From Metallyticus violacea (taxonomy: Eukaryota; Arthropoda; Insecta; Mantodea; Metallyticidae): a stretch of 64,000 nt of DNA. The notes beneath the pieces were generated by a model. It had not been told where the DNA came from and searched no databases. It saw only the letters and a program-made list of their open reading frames with translations. How positions within the stretch are numbered: position 1 is the stretch's first letter; every line of letters starts with the position of its first letter. The position numbers were made by a program, and so were the translations under genes. Shown piece after piece: positions 12,036 to 24,423 of the stretch. The DNA is taken from positions 159,933,501 to 159,997,500 of the forward strand of contig CM060833.1 in assembly GCA_030762175.1 (NCBI GenBank), written 5' to 3'.

Positions 12036-12733
12036 TCGAGGGGGCCAAAAAATGTATGCACACTTTCACAGTAGATATTTATTTAATATATTTCAAAGTT
12101 ATACCTAAATCAAGAGTAATATGTAGTATGATGTTCTGCAAACAGATGTGACTCACATATATTATGATAGCGTTGCTACGTGACAGGTAAATCAACAATG
12201 AAGAAATGAAGCCAGGATTATAGTATGATGTTCTGTAAACAGATGTGAATCACATTACGTTATACTAACGCTGCTGCAACAAAATGGAGCCAAGATTATC
12301 GTTTAAACAGCGGAAAACAATTCTGAAGTGGTATTGGAAAACCGAGAATGTTGTTGACGTTCAAAGGCAATGGAGACATGTGTACAGAACAGATTCTCCG
12401 GATCTAACTCCGTTGGACTTCTACCTATGGGGAACTCTTAAGGATTTTGTATACCGTAGAAAACCAGCTATACTGGCAGCATTTCGGGAAGAAATTGAAA
12501 CGGCATATGCTGCAATAGCTGAGGACACTATCACAAATGTTGCTCAATCAGTAGTTCAGCGTACTCAGAAGTGTATCGACGTCGATGGTGGACATTTTGA
12601 GCAACTGTTGTAACTGAAAAAGTCTAAGATGATTAGTGCTAATCATTTTCTATTTGTGTGAATTCAGTTTTGTAATGTTAACACAGTTTCTTCTTTGCTT
12701 GAAGTGTGTATACTTTTTTTTTGGCTTTCTCTG
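12036..12733 (+). mobile_element. DUF4817-type Tc1/mariner-superfamily element, internally deleted
   Basis: A 698-bp element flanked by TA (12034-12035 and 12734-12735). The terminal inverted repeats are related to those of the 29.1 kb copy (AAAAAATGTATGCACAC at the left; GTGTGTATACTTTTTTTTGG at the right). The left subterminal region has two copies of GATGTTCTGxAAACAGATGTGA (about 12132 and 12224). The interior has lost most of the transposase gene but retains a 109-codon open frame. Confidence 0.85.
12284..12613 (+). CDS. Deletion-fused transposase remnant, intact frame
   Basis: 109 codons from ATG to TAA. Residues 1-35 (RLSFKQRKTILKWYWKTENV) resemble the N-terminal helix-turn-helix region (DUF4817-like) of a widespread arthropod IS630-Tc1-mariner transposase group. 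Residue 39 onwards jumps directly to the end of the catalytic domain (SPDLTPLDFYLWGTLKD) and the C-terminal helices ending GGHFEQLL. The middle, with the first two catalytic aspartates, is deleted in frame. It cannot be a transposase. It could make a DNA-binding peptide, but there is no evidence of expression. Confidence 0.7.
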   Translation: MEPRLSFKQRKTILKWYWKTENVVDVQRQWRHVYRTDSPDLTPLDFYLWGTLKDFVYRRKPAILAAFREEIETAYAAIAEDTITNVAQSVVQRTQKCIDVDGGHFEQLL

Positions 12734-12735
12734 TA

Positions 12736-13202
12736 AATATGAGAATTTCAAAATACAAAAAAGGCATTCAGAATGAAAAACAAATAAAATGCAACAGTAT
12801 AATAGAGTCACATTTTAGAACAGATATGTTTTAAATGTTTGGGCTGCTGCAAAATTGTAAAATATGATAATGCTATTGATAGACAGTAAAAACTGGTACA
12901 TACGAAAGCAATGAAGCAAAACTATAAGATATTAAAATTAAATATTTGAGAAATATATACTGCTGTATAAGGATAAAGAACATTATATAAGAAAATGGGC
13001 AAATACGTGAAGAAAAGTCATTAACTAACAGGTATTATCATTAAATTCATGAATAGATATGCACAACGAGAAATCTTAATTCGAAACACAAAATGGTTCC
13101 TTAGCGACAAGCGTGGGGTTTAGAATATTGAGTAGTATGCCCCTGCGTAATAAAAAGCTCATACAGCATGACCGCTTCACCTTCGAGTAGTGCAGTGAAA
13201 GG

Positions 13203-13244
<42 letters not shown>

Positions 13245-14924
13245 TACTCACAGGAAGTGAAACTTTCTGAAACGTGTAGCAGAATGAAGGTTAAATATGA
13301 AGACAGTTGTTTGATAGTCAGGAAAGAATGTGTAAATGAATGGAGATATTTGATAATGGAAGACAAAATGTTACGTAAGTTAGAGACCAGATTTAGTTGC
13401 AAGTGAAAAAATGAAACAGTAAATTGAGTAGCGAATGAGTGACTCATGTAAGTCACTGCTAATGAAATTGCCGTAAAGTTTAATATAAGTTACAATTGTG
13501 GGAATGCTATTATCTGTCCATGATGACCTCGGGAATAGAAAAGTGTGTTTGCAGATGGGACTCAAGGTAGCTGTTCAATGATTACAAGCTTGCGCGTTAA
13601 ACTATTTGTCAAGAGCCCATGGTTTTCTCCATCGAATTGCGACAGGAGGGAAGTCATTACAAACCAAAGCGTAAAAGGCAATCCTTACAACGGAAATACT
13701 CATATCTGTGATGAAGAAAAATTCAAGACAAGTCTTCCATTGGGAAAATCATGCTGACCAACTTTTCCACCCCAATAGCCTATATCGACGCACTTTCAGG
13801 TAAAGAGAAACGTTGACGTGCTGGTGAACAAGCGAATCTCACAATACGATTAAAACGTCGAGGAATTCTCTAAAGGGAGTATCGTTGCTTCACGAGAACA
13901 CTCTTCTCCATACTTGAGATGTTGAAAGATTCACCACACAGTCCGGGCACGGTGCTATTGGATTTCTATTGTTTGAATTTTTGAAAGAACTGTTGTGAGG
14001 TCAGAATGTGCAGATTATGACTTGATGGATGAGGTTACATGCACACCAAATGCCTTTTTCTTCAGAGTATCCGCAAGTTGTGAACAAATAGTCCAAATGC
14101 ATTACGATGCAAGACAATTTGTCAAAAGAAACATAAAATTTCTGCAAATTCCTTTTGAAATGATTTGTATTATTATCATTTAATTACTTCTCGCGTAAAA
14201 ACATTGAATAAAATACTGAATATTGACGAAAAGTGAAAAAATCACTTGTCGATAATGGAAAATTATAGGTATTAATTTAGATACTGTCGGAATGGAAGGA
14301 CAAAGTAAGGGAAGAATAATTATTTTCCTTTTCATACGGACAAAACAGTCCTTTGTTGTAATAGTTAAGATTTTCCCTGTGATTTCTGGTAATACAGTAA
14401 AGTATTCGAAGTTTTCAAGCAGGTATCATTACTGTTTACCTTCACATCCTAGAATATCAAAACTTACACGTGTTAAGAGCTTCTATACGTACTTTCGTAT
14501 CAGATTCCTTGTTCTTCAGCCACCTGCCACTTTATTTTATTTTCTGTTAGCAATCATAAATTCGCTGTCACCAAACCTTAAGTATCTGTACCTTCCTACC
14601 TCTAACTAAATTAAGAGCTTTCGGTTTTTGTTTGAAATACCCTTTGACAGAATTTTGTAAATTTTAAGTGTTTTTTTCCTCCAGAACTTAGTGCATAATT
14701 AATACTGCATACGAGCATAAAGTACAAGAAATATAATATAGTAGTAGTAATGGACGTTTTATTGTAACAGTTTTAGAATGCAGTCAAATAAATACAGCTT
14801 ACATGCACACATACAAATACGTTGATATATTTACGTTTGTTAATAATTTTATGTATAAATACATAAACATCTTACTCTTGCGCCCCTTTCCATTTACACA
14901 CCCTCTCTACATCTCCCCCTCTTC
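12736..14924. other. No gene; (TTA)n at 13203-13243
   Basis: AT-rich with a perfect (TTA)n microsatellite near its centre. Several 60-105 codon frames lie here on both strands, but their composition is that of AT-rich noncoding DNA and no motif is seen. Confidence 0.5.
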
Positions 14925-15662
14925 ATTATAGCCTTAACCATCTTCGTCGCAGCTACTCTAGAAATAATTCCACAATGTATATCTCGCATGCACCAACACA
15001 ATTTTGTCTAAGCTTTTCCTTATTGTTGATGTCCATCCTATATCCCATTCATCCCTTATTTGCTCCTTTAGATAAACTGCTCGAAGAAGAGCTTGATTCC
15101 CTCATATTATCCTTAACCAGTATTTAATTGTTCTTATTTTTAAATTCACACTTTCATTAAAAATACCGAACTTTTTAAGAACCCCACAATTTGCTGTACC
15201 CCTTCCTACTTGTAGCAGCCGTTTTAGAAACTGTGTTTTACCTGATTAAGTTCCTCGGTGTTTTCCCAGCGTCAAATTTCGGCCTCGTACGCCATAGTTG
15301 ACGTCACAACCACCATGTACACTAACTCCATTGTTCTAGGTTGAGTTTCCGCTATTTGTATCCAAATCTTTAATGTCTCTATGTTTTTAATTATGCACTT
15401 GCGTTTTGTGTTGCGAATGTGTTTTTCCCAGTTCCTGTTCAAAGATAAAGTGACTCCCAAGTATGTGAATTTCTGAACATTTTCCAATGCCTGAACTGCA
15501 CACACCCACCTCTCTTTTCTGCTGTACATCACACCGTTCTTCAATGTCATTGTTTTAGTCTTCCACCCATTCACCACTCCTGGCAATACGCCTCTAAGCA
15601 GTCTGGTTATCTTTACAGACCGTCAGTTGTTGTGGATATCAATATCAGATCATCCGCTTAAA
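14925..15662 (-). pseudogene. Non-LTR retrotransposon reverse transcriptase relic
   Basis: Minus strand, broken by frameshifts and stops. In order: ADDLILIS (15637-15660), the catalytic ADD box of reverse transcriptase; a KTKTMTLKNG block; FTYLGVTLSLNRNWEKHI, the thumb-region FxYLGVxL motif; then YEAEI, equivalent to the conserved YGxEIW; then a C-terminal stretch VGRGTANCGVLKKFG and TIKYWLRI. This order is that of a LINE open reading frame 2 from palm to C-terminus. The 5' part (endonuclease, fingers) is missing, as expected of 5'-truncated insertions. The C-terminal part is similar to the 45 kb relic, so both come from the same or related families. Confidence 0.8.
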
Positions 15663-17059
15663 GGAGAGCTGGTATAATACAATGTAACATTTCAAATAAA
15701 CGATGAATAAGAATTTTAAAAATATTTTAGTATTTTCTTCATAATTTTGAATATTTGTAAACAATAACAACAGAATTTTTTAAAAATTTACAAATTACAA
15801 ATATTTTCCTTCCTTTCTTTTTTGTACTGAAACGGCCAGACAATTAAACTTTTATTTGTTAATCTCTGTACCAATTATTAAAATATTTAGTATGGATGAT
15901 TGGTACAGTGGTAATAGAATAGTTCATATATCATACATGGAATCTAGCACTCGGGGGAATCCTATCATAAGTTGTTCTCTATACATTTCCTGCCCAAGCT
16001 CTGAGAAAGTTTAGCGGGTTGATTACTAGTCCGGGCGCTGTCTCAAGCGGCTAGGTCATAAAAATCTATCGCACCTCTTAGAAAGCAGGAAAGTGTAACT
16101 GTAAGGGCCTTACAAGTAAGGGCTGGTGCTACCTATCGATGTTTTAGACTTCAACAAGTTCCGATTGCGAGAAGCCTCGTGTATATATGTATATGATAAA
16201 TAAAACAAAAATAAACACAATTTTACACGGCATTAATCTAGACTCCGCATTGGTCAACAAAGCGCGATTCTATATCTTATCCCATTCACCAGAGCATGTA
16301 AATAATCAACTCTCAATTTTGTTTATACGTCCTCTGTTCTAAAATTTCCGATGCAGTATCGTATCCAAAAAAGAAATTCTAGCTTATGCCCATTCTTGGA
16401 AAATGTGCATGTCCTAACTTTTATTTTCTTAATTTTAAAACAGATGTTACAGCCTAGCTTACCTTGTTTGATGAAAATCCAGAATTCTGCTGGGTGAAAC
16501 ATTTACAACCGTTCATCCTTATCGACACGATTTCCTCCGCCATCATTCTCAACTAGTGCACAACAGTTTACCTTTATAAAATTTGGATATTGCAGATAAA
16601 AAAAAAATAAATATGTGCTCATCCTTATTACAGAAGATTTTTAAAATATTCACAGTATATATATATTCACTCTTCCAGTGTCTTCTCTAAAAAGGGAAAG
16701 GCACATGGAAAAGAGTTAGTAGGGGGGAGGCGCCCATCAATTTGCGAATGCACAATTTTCAATGCATTTTATACCAAAATTTCATTGCCCTGTCTTGGGA
16801 TGCATTCCAAAGATCTAAATTAATATTTACACTTTAATTAGTTTTCGTAAATCACCCCATACATTATATTAAGCATGCATTTAATAGAACTAGAGAAAAC
16901 AGGAATGATCTTTTCAACCTTTGCCTCTCAACTCGTCAATAAATAAACGGACAGTAAACTTATGAAACGCGACTCCGCAAGAGAACTGAGAACTAACGGA
17001 TAATGTAAACAAAGCGAACAAGCGAATCTCAAAACTTCTCAATATTGTTGTGATAGTTA
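15663..17059. other. No gene seen
   Basis: AT-rich with a somewhat GC-richer stretch at 15950-16170. No motif, repeat family or RNA gene recognised. Confidence 0.45.
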
Positions 17060-17325
17060 CTGGTCCTGGTGGTGTAGTAGTAACCACACTTTCCTGCTAA
17101 GCCTGGGATCGCGGATTGATGGATATTTTCGGGCGTAAAAATCCTTTGGAGGGCAAGTAAAGCTGTGGGTCCCATGTAATTGATTTACGGCACGTAAAAG
17201 AACCTCAAGCCTGAAGAAAGAGACCTCTGAGCAAAATTTATCGGCCGTTTCACGCCCTGAACCGAATGGGACGCTGATGACCTGAGGTGTTAAAGAGCGT
17301 CCGTAAATAAACCAAATCAACAATG
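17060..17325 (+). mobile_element. SINE-A copy, B box deleted
   Basis: Plus-strand SINE-A with a near-consensus start (TCCTGGTGGTGTAGTAG) and complete tail. About 20 bases covering the B box and the 3' half of the acceptor stem are missing (GATCGCGGATTGATGG), and the CTTCCTTCGGAAGG block is also deleted. The internal promoter is therefore dead. Confidence 0.88.
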
Positions 17326-18309
17326 TGACTAGATACTTAACTCCAGAACACAATAGACACTTAGGTCAGACATTTATTGTATGTTACAGTTAGCAGTGTG
17401 GTCATGCTGACAACCGAAATCAGGTTATCAAGACTTGTTCCTAGTCAGCATCTCCCAGGATATCAGATCCGCTCATTACAATACAGAGAAGTCTATATCT
17501 ATTTCCCTCCCTCAACCCCACAACAGGTTGAGCCCTACCATGGGTACGCACGCAGCAACTGTACACAGGGGGATTACAGCCTGCCAATAAGTTTGGCTTT
17601 GGTTTTGGATTTTATTGTAGGCGATGCGGAATAAAATTTTTCCCAAAACATTGAAAAAGTAAAATTCAGGTCCTGGAACTTCGAACTTATATTTATAGGT
17701 TTTTTATTGCATTTGTGCATGATTTTGAAGATACTGAAAACTCAGGAAGTGATTAAACCTTTTAGAAAGAAACAGATCAATTTGGGAAAAATAACACAAG
17801 GGAATAAACATACTGGTTTGTCGTACCTTTAGAATGAAAATTCGCTAATTCTGAAAATGACTTTGAATTTTTCCTATAGGGCTTAGTTCAAAATATATCC
17901 ATGATAAATCACATTCTCCAACTTTTAATTTCCAATTTAAATTTGGATTGATTTTATATTACTAGAACGATGTAAGATTCTTGTTAGTAAAAATAGCAAT
18001 CAAATGAATGTATATAAACCGATTAAAGCATTAGAAACAGAAATAACAAAACACATATTTTCATAGGTTCTAAAAATACTTGCTACTCTTGTAGTCAAAA
18101 TTACTGTCCCTTTCAGACACCATTGTAAATTCCCCAACAAGCTGAATCCCAACGATCATGATAAGGTGTCTGTTTAGAAGAAAACGTTCTCCCCGTTTAT
18201 TACTTAAAGAAGCAAAATTTTCATGAAACAAGACTTAAGTGTAAATGGAGAATATACACTTTTAGTGACTGCTTACAGTCAATTTCTTTATAACAATGTA
18301 CGAACAATA
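17326..18309. other. No gene seen
   Basis: AT-rich; nothing recognised. Confidence 0.45.
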
Positions 18310-18479
18310 ATGTAAGGATTTATATTGTACATCTGTTCTATTGCCAATAAACCCATCTACCCTGCATTGAAAGCCCGCCAGGTAGCCATTTCCACATTTG
18401 TTAGCTTACCTCAAACTTCATCTTTTAAAAGCTTCCTTATCTGTCGGCCAACGAAAATATCCTCCTTTAGCTTTGCATA
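18310..18479 (-). pseudogene. Relic of a recurrent arthropod repeat protein
   Basis: Minus-strand translation gives LKEDIFVGRQIRKLLKDE followed, after a stop, by a degenerate GKLTNVEMATWRAFNA. From memory, this resembles the motif LKEGIFVGPQIR found in a family of uncharacterised, high-copy proteins in arthropod genomes that is probably carried by mobile DNA. At least one stop breaks the frame. The adjoining mariner begins immediately at its 5' end, so the mariner may have interrupted it. Confidence 0.45.
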
Positions 18480-19480
18480 CGAGGGTAGGTCCTTAAGTTT
18501 TCGGCCTCGCCGATAAGGATTGTCGCCTTCACAAAATCCTTATCTGGTGTTATATCTTATCTGTTAAGTAAATAATTGCAGATGTAACTTCCGCTCCACT
18601 GTGTTCCGTTGTTCTGATATATACATAAAGAGGGCTATGTGTAGAAGATTGGGACATGTTCAAAATGGAGTTTCGAGCTATTATTAAGTGCTTCACAAAA
18701 GAAGGATTTACTCCAAATGAGATTAAACAGCGATTGGGCGGTGTATATGGGGAAGCATCCCCCTCATATTCTACCGTAAAAGAAAGGGCCAAACTTTTTT
18801 GAATGGGTCGAGAAAGCATTGAAAACGAAGAGCGTGCAGGTCGGCCCTTGGAGGTGCTCACTCCTGAAAACATCCCTCTTGTGGAAGGAGAAATTATGGG
18901 AGACCGGCAGCTATAAGTTACAGAAATAGCACCAATTCTGGGCCTTTCTAAAACAACGGTCCTTTGAATTATCCATGAATAAGTTTAGTGCAAGATGGGT
19001 GTCTAGATTTCTTTCCTCAATCCAAAAGCAGCAACACTATGCTGGCCTATTGCACAGACTACGTGCTTCCATCAAAGAGAAAATACGAGGAAAACTGGGT
19101 GGTGTTGTGCGCCTTCTTCACGATAACGCGCCTGTGCATACAGCTGTTGTTGCAAAGGAAACTGTGAAAAAATGTGACTTCAAGGAGATCGACCATCCAC
19201 CCTACAACCCAGATCTACCTCCCAGTAACTATTTACTCTTGTCTAAACTCAAGAAGGACCTTCGAGGAAGGAAATGTAATTGTGGAGAATAAGTGATGCA
19301 ATTATACCTATTTTGCTGGTAAGGTTTTCTGACTATTTGGGGGGGGGGGATTGAAATGTTGATTCAAAACTTTCAGAAGTGTAATTCAATAAAGGGTAAC
19401 TATATTGAAAAGTGAAATATAGTATTTGTCTTTATCAAACCTAGAAAATGGTTAGGCCGGAAACTTATGGAGCTCCCTCG
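18480..19480 (+). mobile_element. mariner element (family 1), internally deleted
   Basis: About 1.0 kb between TA dinucleotides (18478-18479 and 19481-19482). Terminal inverted repeats: left CGAGGGTAGGTCCTTAAG, right (reverse complement) CGAGGGAGCTCCATAAG. The complete copy at 30.6 kb is about 1.27 kb, so roughly 260 bp are lost, mostly from the middle of the transposase. Confidence 0.92.
18665..19292 (+). pseudogene. mariner transposase pseudogene
   Basis: Begins at an ATG (MEFRAIIKCFTKEGFTPNE), the usual start of this transposase. The helix-turn-helix region is readable but has several stops. After RWVSRFLSSIQKQQ the sequence jumps to YAGLLHRLRAS, deleting the block with the first catalytic Asp (TGDE). 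The second Asp (HDNAPVHTA) is present. The third, normally in PSDYxLF, is Asn (PPSNYLLL). Non-functional. Confidence 0.9.
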
Positions 19481-19482
19481 TA

Positions 19483-21395
19483 TGTCAAACTGGGAAATAA
19501 ATCATGCTATTTCCTACAGGCTTTACTTCTAATAGTTGCAACCTGAGCCGAAGATCTTAATTGTTTTCTTTTTCAAATTTAAATCCCACACTAAATAATC
19601 GAATTTAACAACTGTTTCTAGTGATGGACAGTTCGTAAGTTAATCTCTTGAACTTATGGGTTTATTTAAATCTTCATGCTGTTAATGTCCGTTTCTTCAA
19701 ATGACTTTGAGGGAACATGTAGCGAGAAGTTTTGCTGCGAGCGACTGATGTTATTGCTGATTGCTTATTTAGATAAATAGCACTGTGTTTTGTTTTTTTG
19801 TCAAACTTGATACTTTTACCATACAGAAAAAGCAGTCACAAATTCTTTCCATTTGCTCTGTCTATGGTTTTATGGTAAGAACAAAAATACGAGTGATTAA
19901 CAATCTTTTGGGGCCCACTTTTATTCTTGATCAATTTTGCAACCAAAGTAATGAAAGTATTTTTATTGTAATTTTATAGATTTTTTTCCTTTTGGATTTG
20001 ATATTAACTTTCCATAAACATATAAATATTTGGATGATTACGACACGGATATCTCTCACTTTTATTCATGATGAACTCAGAAATAAAGTCGCTACACCGA
20101 CCAACAATAACACACCACAGCACTAGACTAAATCACCAATCCAAAACTCCAAACGAAAGCTTCATTGAGAACAATTTTAAAACAATCATTAACACGTTTG
20201 TCAGTACATTTATCTCCTAATATTTGCACTTCTTTTCAATTCAAACTTCCGCTCCGGCTCTCCCATCCCAGCAAGGGATTTCTGGTAATAAATTTGCACA
20301 TGCCACACACAGTAGTTTAGGGTTTAGTGTACTCGCCAAGTACAAACGTTATTAAGCGAAGTAATTACATTTTAAACTGCATATAATGATTTATTTAGTA
20401 GCATACTTTATCACTATTCGGTTCTAGTTGATAATAACAGCTTATGAAAATATTTTATAACTTGACATAAACAAAATGTAGGTTGAATATTAAACATAAG
20501 TGAAAATGTTCATAGAACTCTAACGGAGAAAATGCAATACACAATTTCTTTGGTTGGCAAAGATTGCATGTAAATAACTAATAGCTACAATACGTACTGA
20601 TATTCAAAAAATAAACGTAAACAAACAAAAAAATTTACTGCATGGTTAATTACTGCCCACAAAATGTTCCGCCATGTTTCGAAAGAGTAAGTTCGAAACA
20701 ATTTGTTTTTTCCTTTAATGCATTCCGGGGTTTTCTTTTTATTATTTTTTATTCTAAGCTTTAGCATGAAAATTTTATATTTGAGCAACAAAGGTATCAT
20801 TGCACGGCAATTTAATTGTGGACAGAAATGGGAGCAAGCTTATTGATCACGGCGCCTCCTGTTTGTGTTCCGGGTCGTAGCTGAGGGCGACATGAATAAG
20901 GGTCAAGGGAGTACAGGTAGGTAGTAAGAGGTGGAGATTCTTGTATGATGATAATACAGAAGGAAAGAGGTCTCAGGTAATCTGCTTTAGAACGGGAGAG
21001 CTCTGTTCAAGGGGTATCATCTCCCCACTCAAGCGAGCTGCGATCTACAGAGCTATCACAACAATTAGTTAAGTTGGCAGCACTGACTTGACACTCGGCG
21101 CATACGACAGAACAGCTCGCTCAACTGTTGGGAAGTAAACATGCGGTTTTGTCACAGCTCGCACAAACCTTTGTCACCAAGTAAGAAGAATATAAAAGCC
21201 TTTCAGCATTTTAATATTTGTAGAAATTTTATAAATAATAAATATGAAAGACTTGCTTCAAATTAATACGTTTAGTTCCACCATTGCTTCACACCTGCAT
21301 TTCTCGCCTAGAATGAACAAGGGTATAGCTCTTATATTAAATGTAATTTTTTGTAGCAAGTCTAAGGTTAAATTTGGATTAAGAAAGGGGAAATT
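19483..21395. other. No gene; possible promoter-like patch near 20.85-21.18 kb
   Basis: Mostly AT-rich. From about 20830 to 21180 the base composition is more balanced, with an ATG at 21141 starting MRFCHSSHKPLSP and a possible donor CAA/GTAAGA near 21178. This is compatible with a first exon, but nothing confirms it. Confidence 0.35.
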
Positions 21396-21404
21396 ACAGG
21401 AGAC

Positions 21405-21709
21405 TGATTTTTTTTATTTGGTTTATTAATGGACGGTCTTTAGCATCTCAGGTCATCAGCGTCCCATTCAATTCAGAGCGTGAAACGGCCGATAAATTTT
21501 GCTCAGAGGCCTCTTCTTTCAGGCTTGAGGTTCTGTATCGTGCCGTAAATGTACGACATGGGACCCACGGCTTTACTTCCCTTCCGAAGGAAGCCAAACT
21601 TAGGATTTTCACGACCGAAAAAAGCCATCGATTCTGACCGGGTTTGAACCCGTGATATCGGGTTTAGGAAGCAAGTAGGGTTATCACTATACCACCAGGA
21701 CCGACTAAA
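21405..21709 (-). mobile_element. SINE-A copy
   Basis: Full-length minus-strand SINE-A. Direct repeats ACAGGAGAC at 21396-21404 and 21710-21718 are the target-site duplication. The A-rich tail lies at low coordinates. The head is complete (plus strand reads CACCAGGACCGAC at its outer end), with a B box GGGTTTGAACCCG. Confidence 0.93.
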
Positions 21710-21718
21710 ACAGGAGAC

Positions 21719-22989
21719 AACCGTGACTCAAACCAAGGATCTTTGGCTTACCTATGTTTTTCCATTTGAATTGCCGTGCCGCGTCCGACTACAACCGCGA
21801 ATCTTCCCTACCCCTATACAGAGATTTGGAGCAGTAATTGATTGGGTGCTGGGGGGATGGCGTAATGTTGTATGTTGGACTGCTGGTGGTCGTGGTCTCG
21901 ATGTCTGCCCGGGCTGCTCACTGAATGTGACGTTTGCTCCTAATTCTGTTGAATTTGATCTCAGGGTCCACTGGAGCGTTTCGTGGATCAGTACAGATCC
22001 ACGGGAACGAGAAATGCGTTGCCCAAAAGATACACCAAGTTGACTTGTTCAAATGTTTTATTCACAAATAAACATACTGGGGCTACTTCCTGACTGTTCG
22101 CCGCTGACTTCACTACTCACTTAGACTGGCTTTAGAAAATGACTTAGAAAAGTATTTAGACTGAGTGCTTTCGTATGACTTAGGCTGCCTGCTTCCGTAT
22201 ATCTCTCTCTTGTGTCTCTCCCGTGAGTCTATCATATGATGTCCTCTGTTTCTCGTCTGAATGAATGTCTGAATGTGCGAATGTCCCTCTGACTTCTGTA
22301 CTCCAGTTTTTCTACCACATCGCCACGCCTTTCGCTAAATTAAATTCCCTCGTAAATTATCCTATTTCCGTGTTGTATGTTCATCATTGGCTATCCTAAA
22401 AATTCTTTATTTGTATCTAAGTTCCCCTGATTCGTTAACTTTTATCCGATGACCATTGGCTAGAACAATTCTTTCCCCCTGATCTAATGTCTTCCCACGA
22501 GCTTGAATTTTCCCACAACAGCCTGTCATAAATTTCGGCACTTTGCTTACATGCTGATTTCTATTGAAAAATCTTTTGCCTTCCTTAGTTTTTAGATTTC
22601 CAAATGTTCTCAGAGATAACGCACGAGTTTATGGGTTGCATTCAATAACTTGTACCCCCGGCTTTCCTGCAATAAAACATTTTCGTCTTCATTCTGACAT
22701 TAGCATTTTCTCTTAAATTATTGCTACGTCTGACTTTGTTCAAATACTGTCCCGTTACGGCCACATGTTTATCTTATTGTGAACTCCTAAGTATTTCCTG
22801 GGCAGAAGGTTCGTGACTTTACAAAAAATAGTTTACCCTTTCCTCAGCCTTTTCTAAGGAGTGGTCAGTGGTCGAGGCGTCAGGTATATATCTCTCTCTT
22901 TCTCACATCTTTTACCTCAAGTGTATACAAAACCTTTTTGTAAGTTAGAATCACCTGTCAAATGACATACACAAAAGTACAAGTTACAA
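21719..22989 (-). other. Unassigned; possible LTR plus leader
   Basis: Read on the minus strand, TGTAACTTGTAC (from 22989) leads through a TATA-like GATATATACC (about 22885) to a polyadenylation-like GTGAATAAAACATTTGAACA ending near 22047, then a less AT-rich stretch to 21720 with Pro/Ser/Thr-rich frames. The TGT...ACA ends fit a long terminal repeat followed by a leader. No second LTR, primer-binding site or pol motif was found. A 106-codon plus-strand frame at 21723-22043 is unrecognised. A perfect hairpin, CGTGGATC with loop AGTACA, lies at 21982-22003. Confidence 0.25.
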
Positions 22990-24142
22990 ATTATTTCAAT
23001 TTCCGTTATACCTATCTCTAAATTATTCCCTTATACATATACATAACAATTACCCTTATCAAATCTTTATAAATATAGCTCTGCAGCCTTTATTTACTAA
23101 ATTAATAAAGGCAGCCTTATTTACGACTTCAGATTTAATCCGTATGGTGCAGGTTTCATACGTAACCACATTACACTTTTTGTTTATGATTATTAATTAC
23201 TTGACAGCATCTCCCATTTATGTAAAACTTGAATGGCTCTTGGAAATGTCATACTTTTTGATCCGTATTGTTTAATCTATCGCAAGGCATTAAAATAGAA
23301 ATAAAATTTGTGTTCTTATATACTGAATGCATGCGGAATCGTTTGCTTTGCCACTAGGAGGGATGGGATTGGATTGCATTGTGTGACGCAGAGGAAGTTA
23401 CCTTCAGTATACTTGAATCGTGTATCCTCCTAAGGAGATAGCCGACCCTACCCAGGACACGCTGGATGTGAGTTGATTGCGTTACCTCCTGAGCCACCCC
23501 ATTTTGTGCGAAGCGGGGTAGTCTGCGCTTTTTTAAGTTGACACAACTATGGGTGCAATATACGCTTTAGTAATCTACACCTTTCAGTATTTATTGTTAG
23601 TGGTTATTTATGTGTCAAGTACTGGAAGTAAAACGGACGAATTAGAACGTTAGTGTTAGCCAGTCCGGAATATGCGATAAGTTTTTGTTGTATACAAAAA
23701 TTTAGTAAACGCTCTCTAAATTATATCAAAGATTTAAAAGGTATTTAAGCGTGAAAGAAAAGTCACTGAATATTTCATATTTCTCATTTTCGTTGCCATG
23801 TTTTACTAATAGTAGTCATTGTTTTATTGTGAACTAGTTTATTTATTTAGAAAGAAGGAAAAAATGTTTTTTCTTGATATCAGTGATATTTCTCTAAGGC
23901 AAAGTCCAGGAAAATTGAGAAAAGTTTCATTATAATATGAGAAATAATTATTGCATTTAAATGATTCAAGTATTGTGTTTGTTGTTAGTTAATGGCATAC
24001 TCTGTTTTAACAGTATGCTAAAGTTAAAATTTTCCGACTGTTTCGTCTCCAAGGCAACCGCTTTAACGAAAAGGGGGGGGGGAGGGCATTTATCAAGTTG
24101 AGTTTATTATAATTTCCGAGTGTTGAAGACAGTATACAAAGC
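22990..24142. other. No gene; short G run at 24066-24079
   Basis: AT-rich with a slightly GC-richer patch at 23350-23520. No domain or repeat family recognised. Confidence 0.45.
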
Positions 24143-24149
24143 TCAGAAA

Positions 24150-24416
24150 CGGGTAGCCGAGGTCGTTAAGGCGCGGACTCGTGATGGGAGTTCTAGTGTT
24201 CGAATCCCGCCAGGACGGTCATCCCTGACTGAGGTTTTTCCAGTTTTCCTCAGTCCTCATAAATGGCAAATCCCGGGTAGGTACGCTAAACTTAGGCCTG
24301 GAACGTTTCCTCCTTAAAAATAAATTCTTTCCCAATATATCATTTCATGTATCATCAGTGTTCATCGCCTGTGGTGCCTCAGTAGTAAAAACGGGCGTTA
24401 AACACCCTTCATTCAT
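24150..24416 (+). mobile_element. SINE-B copy
   Basis: Plus-strand SINE-B from GGTAGCCGAGGTCGTTAAGG to GGGCGTTAAACACCC. A box and B box (GTGTTCGAATCCCGC) are recognisable. The short direct repeat TCAGAAA at 24143-24149 and 24417-24423 is a likely but short target-site duplication. Confidence 0.9.
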
Positions 24417-24423
24417 TCAGAAA

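Noticed and set aside
18550..18873. A 107-codon minus-strand frame
   Set aside because: Antisense of the mariner N-terminal region. The same antisense peptide occurs at 41.9 kb and 61.1 kb.
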